NCBI GenBank assembly: GCA_963682055.1 | Contig: OY821745.1 | Coordinates: forward strand, 27,091,342-27,155,341 | From: Primula veris | Lineage: Eukaryota; Streptophyta; Magnoliopsida; Ericales; Primulaceae | Reading direction: 5' to 3' | DNA length: 64,000 nucleotides | Part shown: in pieces, positions 1 to 12,200 of the stretch | Position numbering within the stretch: position 1 is the first letter of the stretch | Layout: the number at the start of each line of letters is the position of its first letter | Program-made: the position numbers and the translations under genes | Notes under the pieces: model-generated | The model's database searches: none | Seen by the model: the letters and a program-made list of their open reading frames with translations, nothing else | What the model was told of the DNA's origin: nothing

Positions 1-569
1 GCCGGAGCAGGCATCCAGGAAGCTCATTCTGGCGGCCCCGGCCGTAGAGTCCACTATTTGATCGATTTTGGGCAAGGGGAAAGGATCTTTGGGACAGGCC
101 CGGTTGAGGCTCGTGTAATCGATGCACACCCTCAGTTTTCCGTTCTTTTTAGGGACCACTACGGGGTTGGCGAGCCATCTAGGGTAATAAATCTCCCTGA
201 TGGCTCCGGCCAGCAGAAGCTTCTCTACTTCCTCGTTTATGGTATCGGCATGCTCAGGGCTGACGCGACGCCCCTTTTGCATCACGGGTTTGGCGCCGGG
301 GTTGACGTTTAATTGGTGGCAGGCAAAGTCAGAACTGATGCCTGGCATCTCGCTTGGACCCCACGCAAAATTATCGAGGTATTGGAGCAGAAGCTCGACG
401 AGATCGGTGATCTCGGGCTTGCTCAGCTTTGCTCCTACCATAAAAAAGTGATCCTCGTCATACCCCGGGATCTGAATCTTCAACAACCCTTCCTCCACCT
501 TGTCTTCGGCCTCTGGCCCCATCTTTTTGTTTAGTTCCCTCAGCACCTTAGGGTCCTCTGCCTCAATGT
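1..569 (-). pseudogene. Reverse transcriptase N-terminal part of E1 (fragment)
   Basis: Homologous to E2 49498-50060, covering the linker after protease and the first RT blocks (VPKKNGK-type and CIDYTSLN-type motifs on the minus strand). E1 lacks the TAA that breaks E2 at 49810, having CAA there. The fragment is cut by the window edge and lies downstream of the frameshift near 690. Confidence 0.8.
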
Positions 570-2852
570 TCATGGCGCTTTGGACCGGCACCGCCTTCTC
601 GCCGGAATACACAGCCATGGCGCAGCTACGTGAGACTTTCTGATTTCCTGAAATGGTTTCCACACCAGAATCAGTTGGGTACTTAACCTTTGATGTAGGG
701 TGGAGGAGACTCCATCTATTCCATGAAGCCACGTGCGCCCCAATATCACGTTGTAAACGGAGGGGACGTTCACCACCGTGAACTCCACGCCCATAACTTT
801 CGTACCCGTTTTCACGGGCAAGGTTATGTTTCCTCTGGGCTGGACCGCCTCAGAGTTGAATCCGTACAGGGGAGGGACGTCGGTTTCCAACTGTTCTTCT
901 TTGAGTCCCATCTTCTGGAAAAGGTCTCCAAAGAGTATGTTGACCGACGCCCCTTGATCAACGAGGATCCGTCCTACAGCGCAATGGCCTATCTGGGCCG
1001 AGATAACAAGGGCATCAGTATGGGGCACGTCCACCCCTACTAGGTCGAAATCAGTGAAGCTTACGTCTGGTTTGGCGTCGCGCTTATATTTTTTCCGGGG
1101 GCCTGAACTTCCTGCGAGGCAGACGTGCTGCTTCATCGCTGCCTCCCGAGCTGAGGTTCTTTCAGCCCCATTCGGGCTTGATCTTTTCGGCCTAGAGTGA
1201 ATGACATGACAGATCATCACCGGTGGGGGGAGGTCCCGCTGCCTCTCATCAACCCCTTCTCCATCTCGATCGGATTCCCTTCGTGACTTGACATATTTAT
1301 CCATCAGGCCATCCCGGACCCATCCCTCGAGCCTGGCTTTCAGACCATGGCACTCGTTGGTATGATGGCCGCGACCCCTGTGGTATTCACAGATTTTGTC
1401 GTTAGGCCCTTGGGCCGGCTCATTCCGTAGAGGGAGAGGCCAAGAGAAGAAAGGCTCATTCTCAATCTTGCTAAGAAGGTCGACGAGAGGTAGGCGAAAG
1501 ATGGTGGAATAGGCAGCGCCCGACCTCGAGGCGAGAGGGGTTTGATGCCCCGGTCGGGGACCCTCTTTTCTTCTTTTAGGGGCCGGTTGCGGATTTCGTT
1601 CCGTTCGTGGCCGCTCCATCCTTTCCGCTATGGGCCGGTTTCTTTGAGGGCTCGTCGTGACGAACCGATCCCTTGGCTGGTCGATAAGGGCTACAGAACG
1701 TGTTGCCCCAGCAGACCTCATGTCCTTCTCTATGTCGATATGTTGTTTTATGAGGGACCTGAGTTGAGGGATAGAGTTGGGGGGGGGGGGGGGGGTCGCA
1801 ATCATCTCGTTTCGGATCCTCCTCCCGACTACCATGTTTTGCCTGAAGGCAGCTATAGCGGTGGAGTCGGGACAGTCCGCGCATTCTGCATGCTTCAGCC
1901 AAAACCGACTATCATAATTCTCGAGGGTCTCTTTGGATTGGACCGTCACTTGATAGAGTTGCTCCGGTTGGACAGCTCTCTCTTTCAAGTTTATGAACCG
2001 GTGTGCGAAGTCATATGCTAGGTCGTCCCAACAGTGGATGGAGTTGACGGGCAGGGACTGGAACCATTTACTAGCGAGCCTTCCCAGGCTGGCGGGAAAG
2101 CACCTGCACATCAATTGGTCAAGGTGTGACCAATGGTTCATCTGGTATCGATAGTGTCGGAGATGAGCCTTTGGATCAGAGTCCGCGTTGAAGGTCTGGA
2201 GGATAGGGGCAATGAATTTTCGGGGGGGAGTACTGTATTCAATTTCGTCCGAGAACGGGGTGCTACGGGTCGAGGCTACGATTTTCAGTGCTGCTTCACC
2301 GGCTGCATCGTGCCGACCACGGCGGCCTCGCCTTCGCGTTCGAGGAGATTTATCAGTTCGGGCATGACTAGATTCCGGCCGTGAGTCCCGACTGTCTTCC
2401 TGCCAACGGAGGCGAGAGTGCACACTCCGCTCGTTGATATGACGGGAATTCCCTTCATGGGAATGCCTCGACTCCTCACCCCTAGTTGGCTCTCTGGGAG
2501 TCTCTAGGGGGGGTCGTCGGAGGGGTCCCAATCGGGACATCACGCTCTTGGCGGGGACGGGAACCGATTCGTCTTGGCTTGTGATTCGATTGACGGGCAC
2601 TGGTTCTGGCGCCAACAGCGTGGCGATCAGTGCCTTCTGGGCCGCAAGAGCGACAAGCTCTCGTTCGTGGATGTCAAGCATCATCTGAGTCAGCTCGGCC
2701 CGCGATCAGGGCGTTGCCGCTGTTGCTGTTAAGGGAGCGGGTTCCCTCGTAAACGCGGTTCTCGGGGTCTCGTCAAAAGAAAGCGTCCTTGGCATCCCAA
2801 GAACGGGGGGAGGTCGAGACGATGGGGTGTCGAATCGGTTATTGCCAGACAT
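570..2852 (-). pseudogene. gag and protease region of E1 polyprotein
   Basis: Structural capsid/nucleocapsid precursor plus aspartic protease of the retrotransposon. The likely start is the ATG at 2852, matching the MSGNN start in E2. A TGA at 2706-2708 replaces the CGA (Arg) of E2, then 704 codons are open in the same frame. Visible are a Retrotrans_gag-like core with a FINLKERAVQPEQLYQ stretch, an arginine-rich linker, one zinc-knuckle-like CEYHRGRGHHTNEC and the protease active site as VDQGAS. Near 690 a one-base deletion relative to E2 (cctttg versus ccttctg) throws the end out of frame, giving an unrelated C-terminus. A run of 17 G at 1779-1795 encodes extra prolines absent from E2. Non-functional as it stands. 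Confidence 0.85.
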
Positions 2853-2896
2853 GTTTTCTTTAGGTACCGGTGTCGAAGCTAACGCGTTCTTCACGT

Positions 2897-2914
2897 TTCC
2901 CACAGACGGCGCCA
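2897..2914 (-). other. Primer binding site of E1
   Basis: On the minus strand TGGCGCCGTCTGTGGGAA follows the LTR after two bases. The first nine bases fit the 3' end of plant tRNA-Asp; the rest fits less well, so the primer is a likely rather than certain tRNA-Asp. Confidence 0.7.
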
Positions 2915-2916
2915 AT

Positions 2917-3608
2917 TGGCGGTCCTGATTTTCTTTCCAAACTCGACTTAATCAATTCGCGTCGGCTCCGACCTTCCGAGGTATCCGAAGTGGGCTATGT
3001 CGGCTACGGTGACTAGGCGATCTTCGTGCCTGCGCAAGAAACGAACAGGGGCCCGGGGTTGGTACCAGGTTTTTCCTCTCCAACGATCAAGTCAGTATCG
3101 GTGTTAACTGAAAGTAAGAATATAATTAAGGGCGAGGGACCGGGCCGGTTACAAGTTGTCGTCTCGGATGGCACAGGCAGTGTTCTTAGGGTCCGGATTG
3201 TTTAAGCTTTATCCCTCCTCTCTGTATTTGTGCGTCCCTTCTAAGTGGTATTAGTGGGGGTATTTATAGTGTGATCAGAAGCGTATTAGCCCTTAGATCA
3301 CTGTACTGTAAGATGTTGATCCAACGGCGTTAGGTCATTTATGACTCTGACAAGGGTACTGTCCTCTACCGGGGCCCACAGGGAGGTGGCCTGTGATTGG
3401 GCCACGTCGATGAAACGTCAGGAGGGTCTCTCAGGGGAGCAGCAACATTAATTGGGGAAGCGTACTCAACACGCTTCTTTGGGCCGGCCTAGGTTCAGCC
3501 CGGCCTCTCAAGATCCGGGGTGACACGACATTCACTATGTGGGGCCCGATTTGTCTGTTTTCGCGGTAGTATCGGTCCGGACGAGGGGATGCTGACATTC
3601 ACTCGCCA
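2917..3608 (-). repeat. 5' LTR of E1
   Basis: About 692 bp, starting TGGCG and ending CGCCA on the plus strand, aligned along its length with both LTRs of E2 but clearly more diverged from them than they are from each other. A TATAAATA box read on the minus strand lies in the same place as in E2, inside the phrase gggtatttatagtgtgatca. Confidence 0.92.
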
Positions 3609-5604
3609 TATATTTCGTGCATTCTTTTTGTCCCCGACAAATATGACCTAAGTTGATAAATATTATTAAAAGACCACTATTTTAATTTATAGTGGTATAA
3701 ACTAGAATAATTCTTTGATTAGTAGGGTAAAACAAGTTGAAATGACACTTTTTGAGGTATGTAAAGATTAAATAAGATAAAAGTAAGACGTGTGCTTCTT
3801 TCTCCAAAATATAAATAAATAGCTTATATATAGAATATAGTTTAAAGCTTGAATATATTGCGCGACAGATCACTTGATGTTCGATAAAGTCATGAAACCA
3901 AGCGCATTGAGATTTCCTTTATAAAGCATATAAGAGCAATAGCTTCCCTTATGTATATTTGAATAAAAACATGAGTTTTTTTTTTTTCATTTTACATGAC
4001 TATTTTACATTAATATAATTCTTCAGCTTTGTTATTCACTTCTTTATTTTTATTTTATATTAGTTTTTTATCTTTATTTTGTTATTTAATATATATACAT
4101 GTGAGAGAAAAGTGAAAAAGTAATGATAGATAAAATATAAGCAAACAACTTGGTTCTCTTTGAGGAACAATTTGGTTTCTCAAAATTTGAGTAAAAAAAT
4201 AAGGAAGTAATTAAAGAAAGAAAATTAAACATTTATTGATAAATTTTCTCAAAATTTAAGGAAAAACATGATTTTTGAGAAAGCTACTTTCTCTAAGTAC
4301 GAAAGCCATCGAAAATTTTGTTTTTGCCCCACCGGAAGATCATTCAGAAAAAGTGAAAATTATTCAATTTTTATCTACTACACCTTCATTTTAGTACTCT
4401 CTTCGTCCCCAAAATATAAAATACTATTTTAACAACCGTCTTATTTTAAGATTTCGAAACAATCTAACTTAAGAATAAAAAAATATCAAAAATTTCAAAC
4501 ATATTTCTTGAAATGTGAGGCTATAAGTGTAAATTTGATATGATAAATACCAAACATAGCTGTTTAAAAAAATAACATGATTTGGGTCGTCCCAACATAA
4601 AAAAACAGTACCAACAAGACGAGGGAGTATTAGGCAGTATTTTCACGATCGCTGTTTTATCTCCTTTTTAACAGGAGATGTAGAAACTGGATTTCTCCAC
4701 CCTCAGCTGCAGCCTCTGGTCATTAGTATGATGGTATCTCATAAAATTTGACAAGATTGGAAAATTTTAAGATAAAAATTCACTCTATATAATTAGTTAT
4801 CTTATACACGTACGGGAAATACTGAATTATTACATAACTGCTTGTTTTGTTCATTTCATCTACAGTAGGAAGATAAGTTTAGTTTAGTTTATGTACGTCT
4901 AAATATGGACTTTGGCGTCCTTTGCTGTCTTTTGACACCACAGTGAGGTTGTTACTGGTTAATTAGGGTGTCACGGTATTAAAATTTCAAAATTTTCCTA
5001 ACTGTTGAATTATTGTTCAGTTTTAGATCCAGTCAAGTCTTTCAGCGATATCTTCAGTTGTTAAGACGAAATTTCTGTTTGTCATAAATAAAAGTCCAAA
5101 TTTATAAAATTAAGTTAATAACTTAATGGTTTTCGTTTTCTAAGTCCTCTAAGTTTATTTTAAGGTGAAAACTGACTACACACGTCCGATGAAAAGTATG
5201 ACAATTGCTCCAGGTACTTTTTACTCAAGATTTTTAGTGTTGAAATCTACTTCAGTTTTATCCCCGTTGTAATTCTAGTTGTGAGATATTCTTGGTAAGG
5301 CTCAAGTGATATTGTTATATTACAAGTCATTATGAAAAGAAAAAACGGGGATTTAAGCTCACTTTTGCCTTTCAAAGTCCTTTGCAAGTGTAATTTTAGG
5401 CCAAAACTATACATGCTCTTTCGACACACTGGTTCCACGTAACAACATATTCAGAATAGAAAGGTTCGTTTAAGCAGTTTTCTTTTTACTGCATTAAGAA
5501 TTTATTTTCGAGATAAACAAAAGCTTGAAGATAATGTATTCCTATGCAGTTAAACATAACCTTGGAAAAAATATAAAATATGAGAGCTAGCTGTATGCCG
5601 ATTA
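3609..5604. other. Intergenic, AT-rich, with one MITE
   Basis: No convincing gene. AT-rich DNA right of E1 with one Stowaway-like MITE at 4397-4627, listed separately. The short open frames here lack family resemblance and splice context. Confidence 0.6.
4397..4627. mobile_element. Stowaway-like MITE (about 231 bp)
   Basis: Left end CTCTCTTCGTCCCC and right end, reverse-complemented, CTCCCTCGTCTTG form imperfect terminal inverted repeats of the CTCCCTCCGTCCC type typical of Tc1/mariner Stowaway MITEs. TA flanks both sides (4395-4396 and 4628-4629). No coding capacity. Confidence 0.7.
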
Positions 5605-5799
5605 TTAATTTGAGTCGAAGCCATCATTAGCCTTGTGGAGGTGAGATAGCAAGTCCTTGTTCTCTTCTTGAAGTTGCAGTGCTCTTTTTCTAAGCTTCTC
5701 ATTCTCTTCAATGATGCTTTGGTTCTCGATTATCAGCCTCAAGTTATTAATTTCCATTTCTATTGCCTCGGCCCTTGTCTTCCTGTTCCTGTGTCGCAT
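5605..5799 (-). CDS. LITTLE ZIPPER (ZPR)-like small leucine-zipper protein
   Basis: A 64-residue protein, almost all one coiled coil. The stretch MEINNLRLIIENQSIIEENE followed by KLRKRALQLQEENKDLL has the spaced Leu/Ile pattern and the ENQ-IIEENE-LRK-A core I recognise from plant LITTLE ZIPPER proteins. These lack a DNA-binding domain and pair with HD-ZIP III factors to block DNA binding, a feedback loop in leaf polarity and meristem control. The ATG at 5799 is chosen because an in-frame TGA lies four codons upstream. Usual family length is about 65-105 residues, so the ORF may be complete or may gain an upstream exon. No TATA or intron was assigned. An alternative is a degenerate zipper fragment of a larger gene. 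Confidence 0.68.
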   Translation of the reverse strand: MRHRNRKTRAEAIEMEINNLRLIIENQSIIEENEKLRKRALQLQEENKDLLSHLHKANDGFDSN

Positions 5800-6236
5800 G
5801 CCAATTATTATTCACTCATACACACATACCGATACTGTATTCCTTTTATCGAAAAAAATAGTGTACTTATGAGTACGTGGAGCTTGTTTGAATCTTAACT
5901 TCTTAGCAAATAAATTGTCTTAATTGTGACACAGAAAATGGTTAATCTTGACTTGCACGGCTCAAAAGGAATAAAATGAAAAAAGTTGAGCTCAAGAGCT
6001 GTAATACATCAAGCCTTGGTAATGGTCTTGAAATATAGGTAAAGCATGTCCTGGAAAGAGGATAGAGATAAATTATTTCAATTAATGCAAATAACATGTT
6101 TCTATAGTATTCACTTAATTCAATGAAAATATAGTTGAGGAATAGAATGACAAGGCAGTTTCTTTTAGAAATATAGACGCAACAGCTGTGGTCGTGGTCG
6201 TGGTCGTTTATTAACTCTTATCTGGCTTGATTTATA

Positions 6237-6995
6237 TTACTTCCTCTGTCTCAGTTTATAATAAAAAATAAGGATACGTGTAATTTTGCAATGCAAATTT
6301 TGTATTATTTAAATATCAGAATTGTAAATTTTAAAAATTAATCATATAGTTAATATACTAAATTATAAGGAAAAATACATTTAGTGTACTGTAATATCTG
6401 TTTTTAACGATTTAGCTATCAGACTACCAAAGTTAACAATTGATGTACTGAACTATCATAATATTCACAATTCAGGTTCTGCCGTTAATTTGGTTGGATG
6501 AAAATTAGTTTCACTTTTCATTTTGGTCATATTTTTTGTAACTTGTATAAATTTAATCATGTTTTTTCGAAACATTGCAATTTACAATATTTCTACTAAA
6601 ACACACATACATACATAATAAGTATCACAGTTTAAAAAACATATTATTTGACTTGATTTTTTTTGATTTTTTTTTTCTGAAATAAATTGTTTTTCACTTT
6701 CTCTAAAACGAAACTAAAATACTCATGAAAAAAAAATATATTTGTTATGAAAAAAAGTATTCATGAAACGAAACTAAAGTTTTAGATTTATGACATTCGA
6801 GCAAAAATTATTTGATGCCACATCACTATTTGAATATTTTCATGAAAAAAACGGTAAGAAAATTGTTATTTTTTTCAAAAAAGTATTATTTTTTGTAAAT
6901 AGAATATATTTGTTAAGTATTTATTATTTTTTCTTATACACAAACATTATATAGAATTTATATTATTTACAATAATATGTATACATACATTATAT

Positions 6996-7026
<31 letters not shown>

Positions 7027-7425
7027 TATATACATATACATATATATATATATATATATGATATAATTATATATTTTTTAATTTATACTAAAATGAGACA
7101 TTTCAGAAAATTAATTGTTAGATTTATACAAGTTACAAATAATAGAACCAAAATGAAAAGTGAAACTAACTTCCATCCAACTAAATTAACGTTGGTACCT
7201 GAATTGTGAACATTATGATAGTTCAGTACATCAACTGTTAACTTTGATAGTCTAGTACCTAAATCGTTAACAACTGATAGTACAGTACACTAAATGTATT
7301 TTTTTTCCTAAATTATATGAATAAATTTTGAAATTCACAATTCCGACATTTAAATTAGACCAATTTTGCGTTGCAAAATTGCACGTATTTCCATTGTTAC
7401 TTATAATCTAGGACGGAGGGATTAA
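6237..7425. mobile_element. Large Stowaway-type foldback element
   Basis: About 1,189 bp with imperfect terminal inverted repeats (TTACTTCCTCTGTCTCAG at left; TTAATCCCTCCGTCCTAG as the reverse complement of the right end) and TA on both sides (6235-6236, 7426-7427). The inverted repeat continues inwards for about 300 bp: 6400-6540 pairs with 7150-7290, for example the two arms with ttgatgtactgaactatcat and its complement. The loop is very AT-rich and holds the (TA)n/(TG)n tract at 6990-7065. No transposase is visible. Confidence 0.75.
6990..7065. repeat. (TA)n/(TG)n microsatellite
   Basis: Alternating TA with a short central TG run and further TA/CA units, inside the loop of the foldback element. 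Likely length-variable. Confidence 0.85.
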
Positions 7426-9295
7426 TATATCTCTATTTCAAAATAAAATAAAATATATATATAGACGCCATCTTATTCTTTTCCTCTTGAAAATATTTGT
7501 AAACACCCATTTTCGGGCCAAACAAAAGGCAGCCCAGGTAAACTTACCTGCAAAGCCGGCGTATTGAGACTTTAAGCTTTTGATGGCGAACTTTGAAATT
7601 GCTTTGACAAGACAGAGTACATCTTGTATTGCTGTTTAACATTCTAAATTTTCAAGAATTAACAACTTTGGGGTTCCTTGAATAGGAAATGAGCTTTCCC
7701 TTTATCTGGAAGAGATGTATATGAGGGTAAAACTAATGAAAAGAATTGAGATATATAGGTGGATATAACTGTTTGTATAGCAATGATGATAAGAAGACTC
7801 ATGATTACAAAGGCCAAGAAGAAGAAGAATAGGGTTCCTTCTTTTTTCTAGGCCTTTTTCATTGCCCTGTTTGAGTCTTAAGCTTATTTGGGTGGGCACA
7901 CAGAAAAGGACCACGCACTAGTTTTTCTTGAGTTTGTGTTGAATTTTGAAAAGCTATGCTCTTAGTGTTCACATTATAGCTGCTTTTCAGTCCTGCGAAT
8001 GTTGCACTTCTATCATTCAATTATGCTGATTATTCTTCTTTCTTCTCTTAGTATTATTCTTCCTTCTTTTTTTTTCCCCAAAAGGTTTGAGACGAACTCA
8101 ATAGTAAAAACTTGATAATCTTGGTAACAGTTAAGAGTGTGTTTGGAAGCTTTAAAGCTCAGTTACTCTATTCTGCGTTTTTGATAATATACAGTTCATT
8201 ATAAAAAGCTTACAACTTCTTTTTTTTCTTTTATTATCTAATAAGCTGAATTTGTTTGCTTAGAAGTTGCAATCTCCTCGCACTACCCCCAATAGCAAAA
8301 TAGTAGTTATCTTTTGGTAAGGGTTTAGATAACACTATAGCAAAAGGTTGTAAATATGAGAAGTGCTGACATTTTTTTCAACTTGATACTCCTAAACTGT
8401 TCATGGAAAATAGATAATGTGCAACAATCACCGACTCATTAAAGAAAGGTATCAAATAAGAACCTCAATCTACATTTTTACTGTAGTTTTTTGTTACTGT
8501 AACATTTAGCATCAAAGGAAAGATTTCACCAGAGAACCATAGTCTACTTTATCTTCGTTCAATCATCACTTCTTTGTGGACAACAATGTTTACCAAAAGT
8601 TCAGAAATAAAGCACTATGGTGAAGGTCAATAGGTTTAAATCGGTAATTTCAAAAAGGGATGACCTCGAGGGGCTTTACTCTTTAGTGTTATGGGACAAA
8701 GGGGTCTTAAGGAGTCGATGAACTTAGATTTTACCTTTTCTTCTCTCATCCTATACGTATGGCAGCATGGTTCTTTTTTCTTTTTTTGAGAAATGGCAGC
8801 ATGGTTATGATGGTGTGAGGGTGGTGCCATAATCAACTAGTACAAGCCATTTCACTTTATCAATTTGACCACTTGATACAGCGATGAGTGCAAAAGTCAA
8901 TGTGTGTACCACTTGGGCACTTACAAATCATCGGATTAAACCATCGCTAATTCTGATTATAAAGATATCTTCATAAGGGAAACACAAAAGCAGGAAATAA
9001 TGAATCAGAACGGTCTGTTTTGAATCCAAAGAGCCAGACATGCTTAGAAACTCGGAGTTCATGAAAAATCGAAGCTTATGTTCACTATTTCAATTTCCCC
9101 AGTACCATAATAGATAAGTGATTTTCCCATCTTATATTTGCTCTCGTCAAAGAGGTCGAACTGAATAAAATTAATGACATCTTCAATAAAACTAAAGACG
9201 CAACACGTTGTAACTACTACCAAGTACTCCCGTTACGTCCCATAAGTAAAAAGAACAAAAATGAATTCTCTTTCCATTTATATGAGAGGTGAGAT

Positions 9296-12200
9296 TTATC
9301 CATCCTCTAGGATCTCTTTATGAACATGCATACAAGATGTGCTACAATATTTGTAATTATACCGATGAAATGGGACGATACCAACCAGAGATATCCGACA
9401 ACACGAGCACTTAGTGCCATCAGCCGCTTCACTGTGCTGTGGTGTGCTGCTGCTGCTGCTGCTGCCGGCTGTGCCGCTAAGGGCCGCCATTCTCCTCTCA
9501 GCTGCTGCGGCCCTCTTTTCTCTCTCTTCTATTTGTGCCATTCGGAGTTTCTCCTGATCAAATTCAAGTATTAAAACAAGATGAACAACTCGGTAATACG
9601 CAAGTTGTTATGCCCATACATATTTTATAATCGATATTAGTGATTTACAGGGTTGGAGAAACTCTAACCTCTTTCGAAATATTTGATTCGCCAATTGATG
9701 AAGAACTCTGAGTTAAAGCAGCTTCGGCCTATGTTAACATACGGAAAAGAATGTTGAAATTGATCAGGTTGTAGATCAAAGATGATTTTGGCAATTCTAA
9801 GAAGTTATTACTAATTATTCGACATGAGTGGATTAATCTCATGAGATTTGGGTCTTTCACAATCAAGTTGCAATTATATATATAATGATTTAGGTGTGAG
9901 AAAGAGGGCACAGAGTACTCTTAAATATGTCATCTCTCTCCATTCAAACATTTATTTTCTCTCGGAGACACTGGAATAAGTTGCTTTTTAAGGAGGTACA
10001 AATACGATTATATACAAAAGTCATTCTATTAATCGGAAAAAAAATTATGAAAATTAATTACAAAGCGTAATAAGGCAGACAAAAACTAAAACAGCTTCAT
10101 TTAACGACAGAGAAACATAAGTAGGAAAAGTGTACCTGAGCTTTCTTTTCTTTTGCTTTACGTAATTTCTTCAGTTCTTTTGCTCTCGCTTTTTTCTTTG
10201 CATCTTTCTCTGCCTGAGCAATCATCATGAGAAATTGATCAGATTTTATTTCTCAATAACTTAGATATTTCTGAATAAGTGAGCAGCACATGACAAGTCG
10301 AATCCAACAAAGACTAAATTGAATTTAAATAACCTGCTTTGCTGCTTGAGCCTCCTCTAATTCTTTAGTTAATGCACTGGGAACATTTGCAGCATGCCAA
10401 TCCCACTTGTCCAAATTTAATGCCATAAATCTTCTAAACGTATTCCGAACTTCTTTATCGTTTGTCACCATATAAGGGGTTCGGCCTCTTTCATCTTTCG
10501 CACAAGGATCTAAACCTTGTTCTAACAGTTCCAATACCTTAACAAAATTCCCGGATTTAGAAGCTTCATGTAAAGGCGTGGATATACAAACAACTTCACT
10601 CTCATTCTCATTAGATACAGATATATCAGATATTTTAGAATCCATTTCATCTTTAATGGCTCCCCTTCCATTCACGTCAACGACCAAGCCTTTCTGGGAG
10701 GACTCAAGGGAATTTTCCTTTGTGCTCACACTTTTAGGTAATTTATCTTCATTAGAGGTGATATTCATATCATCGACTTCATCGGAAACTTGTGTTAATA
10801 AGTGATAAATCCGTTTAGCTTCCTTGAGTGTAGGCCTTTTTACAGGCAACGGAATGTATCTGATAAAACAACGCTTGCAGCTGAAATTTGGTTTTTCTCC
10901 ATCAAAAAGTAGTTGACGGTTGCTTGATGGAGCAGAAATAAAAACAAACGAGGTAGCATCGAAATAAGGCTTCCAAGTAGCAAGTAGTTCTCCAATTTCC
11001 TAGCAATATTTACAGAAATAAAGGTCAGAGCCATGTAACATTCACACAGAAGCACCCAAAAAAAAACAAAAAAAACACATATTTTCTTCTACAATACCTT
11101 TTTTAAAGCAAGTTCATTATATCGACGAAGTGAAGCTCCTGCAGAATGAAAACCTTTACCACTTGCATCTTTTGAAGATTGTTTGCTTCCAGCCTTTGCT
11201 CTTATCACATATCTACACAAAAGAGAGAGAAAATCGAATTTCAGATAAACTCACATGGGACAGGACCGTTTTTCTGTCAGACATGCATCCACCTCAAGCA
11301 GGTACTATTTTATTTTCTACTTTTAAATAAGAAGGAGAATGTAGTTTCTTAGCAAAGCCAGAAATGCACGAAGGAGCAAAACAAAAAGGGTTTCTTAAAG
11401 CTTAATCAAGCAGTCTAACAAAAAATGACATGTTATTCAGTCATTCATGCAAATCTAAGCATAAAAGTAAAATAAGAAATTATATTAAAAATAATATCCA
11501 ATTTAGAGAGAATGGATAGCTTTATCATTACAAAGAAGAGAACACTGACCTGTGGAATGTTTTATGGGCCACATCAGAATTTCCATCAAACACACAACCA
11601 GCGAAGTGCCCACCTTTTGCAAGTAACACAACCCTCAGATGGGTTTTATCTCTAGGTTCACGGGTCAAGAGCTTTAATTTCTTGATTACATCACTTTCTC
11701 GCAAGCACGGTTCAATATCACTATAGTCTATGGAACCTATTTTCTCACTCTCGAAACTTATATTTTCAGTATCATTCAGAATTAAGCACTTCCATAATGA
11801 AACTGTTTCACCGTCCTGAAGACGGACATATACCTTTTGTTTTTCATCTCCTTTTAGTCCACTTAAAGTATTATTTCTCTTTTCAGCTTCATCTTCGGAA
11901 CCTGATATGCTTGACAAATCATTGTCTTCCAAAAAAGAAGTCGAAGTTAGCTCATCAAAATCTTCCACCTTCACGATATCTTTTCCGGCTATGCTCAATT
12001 TTATCTGAGAATACGTAATATCTGTAAGTCATGTGGAACAAGTACCAAAAACCAAATTCTTAGCTCCATCTACCACAGTAGAAATTTTAGTCCTACCAGT
12101 GTTGGTTACCATATGAAGACTAGCATAGATCAAATAGATTATAATTATTAATTAGCCATCTATATCTTCCCGTCAAAAATCTAAGTTCACTGTAAAAAGG

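Larger units (their letters stand above)
1..3608 (-). mobile_element. E1: Ty3/gypsy Tat-type LTR retrotransposon, 5' part
   Basis: The element is transcribed leftwards: 5' LTR at 2917-3608, then primer binding site, gag, protease and the start of reverse transcriptase, which runs off the left edge. Sequence 1-2916 matches 49500-52388 of E2 almost base for base, so both are one family. E1 keeps gag in one long frame where E2 has a frameshift, but has its own damage: an in-frame TGA early in gag and a one-base deletion near 690. Only one end is visible, so the target-site duplication cannot be checked; the five bases right of the LTR are tatat. Tat assignment is by relation to E2. Confidence 0.93.
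5800..9295. other. Intergenic region between ZPR-like gene and VMS1 gene
   Basis: AT-rich, no recognised gene. It contains the 1.19-kb foldback element at 6237-7425. The minus-strand ORFs at 7702-7914 and 8636-8836 have low-complexity composition and no family resemblance; they may be untranslated leader of the ZPR-like gene or noise. Confidence 0.55.

Noticed and set aside
7702..7914. Minus-strand 70-codon ORF upstream of the ZPR-like gene
   Set aside because: Hydrophobic, repetitive Tyr/Ile/Ser composition typical of chance frames in AT-rich DNA; could be leader sequence but not coding by any evidence seen.
8636..8836. Minus-strand 66-codon ORF rich in His and Lys
   Set aside because: Low complexity from a poly-T/A stretch, no family resemblance, no splice context.
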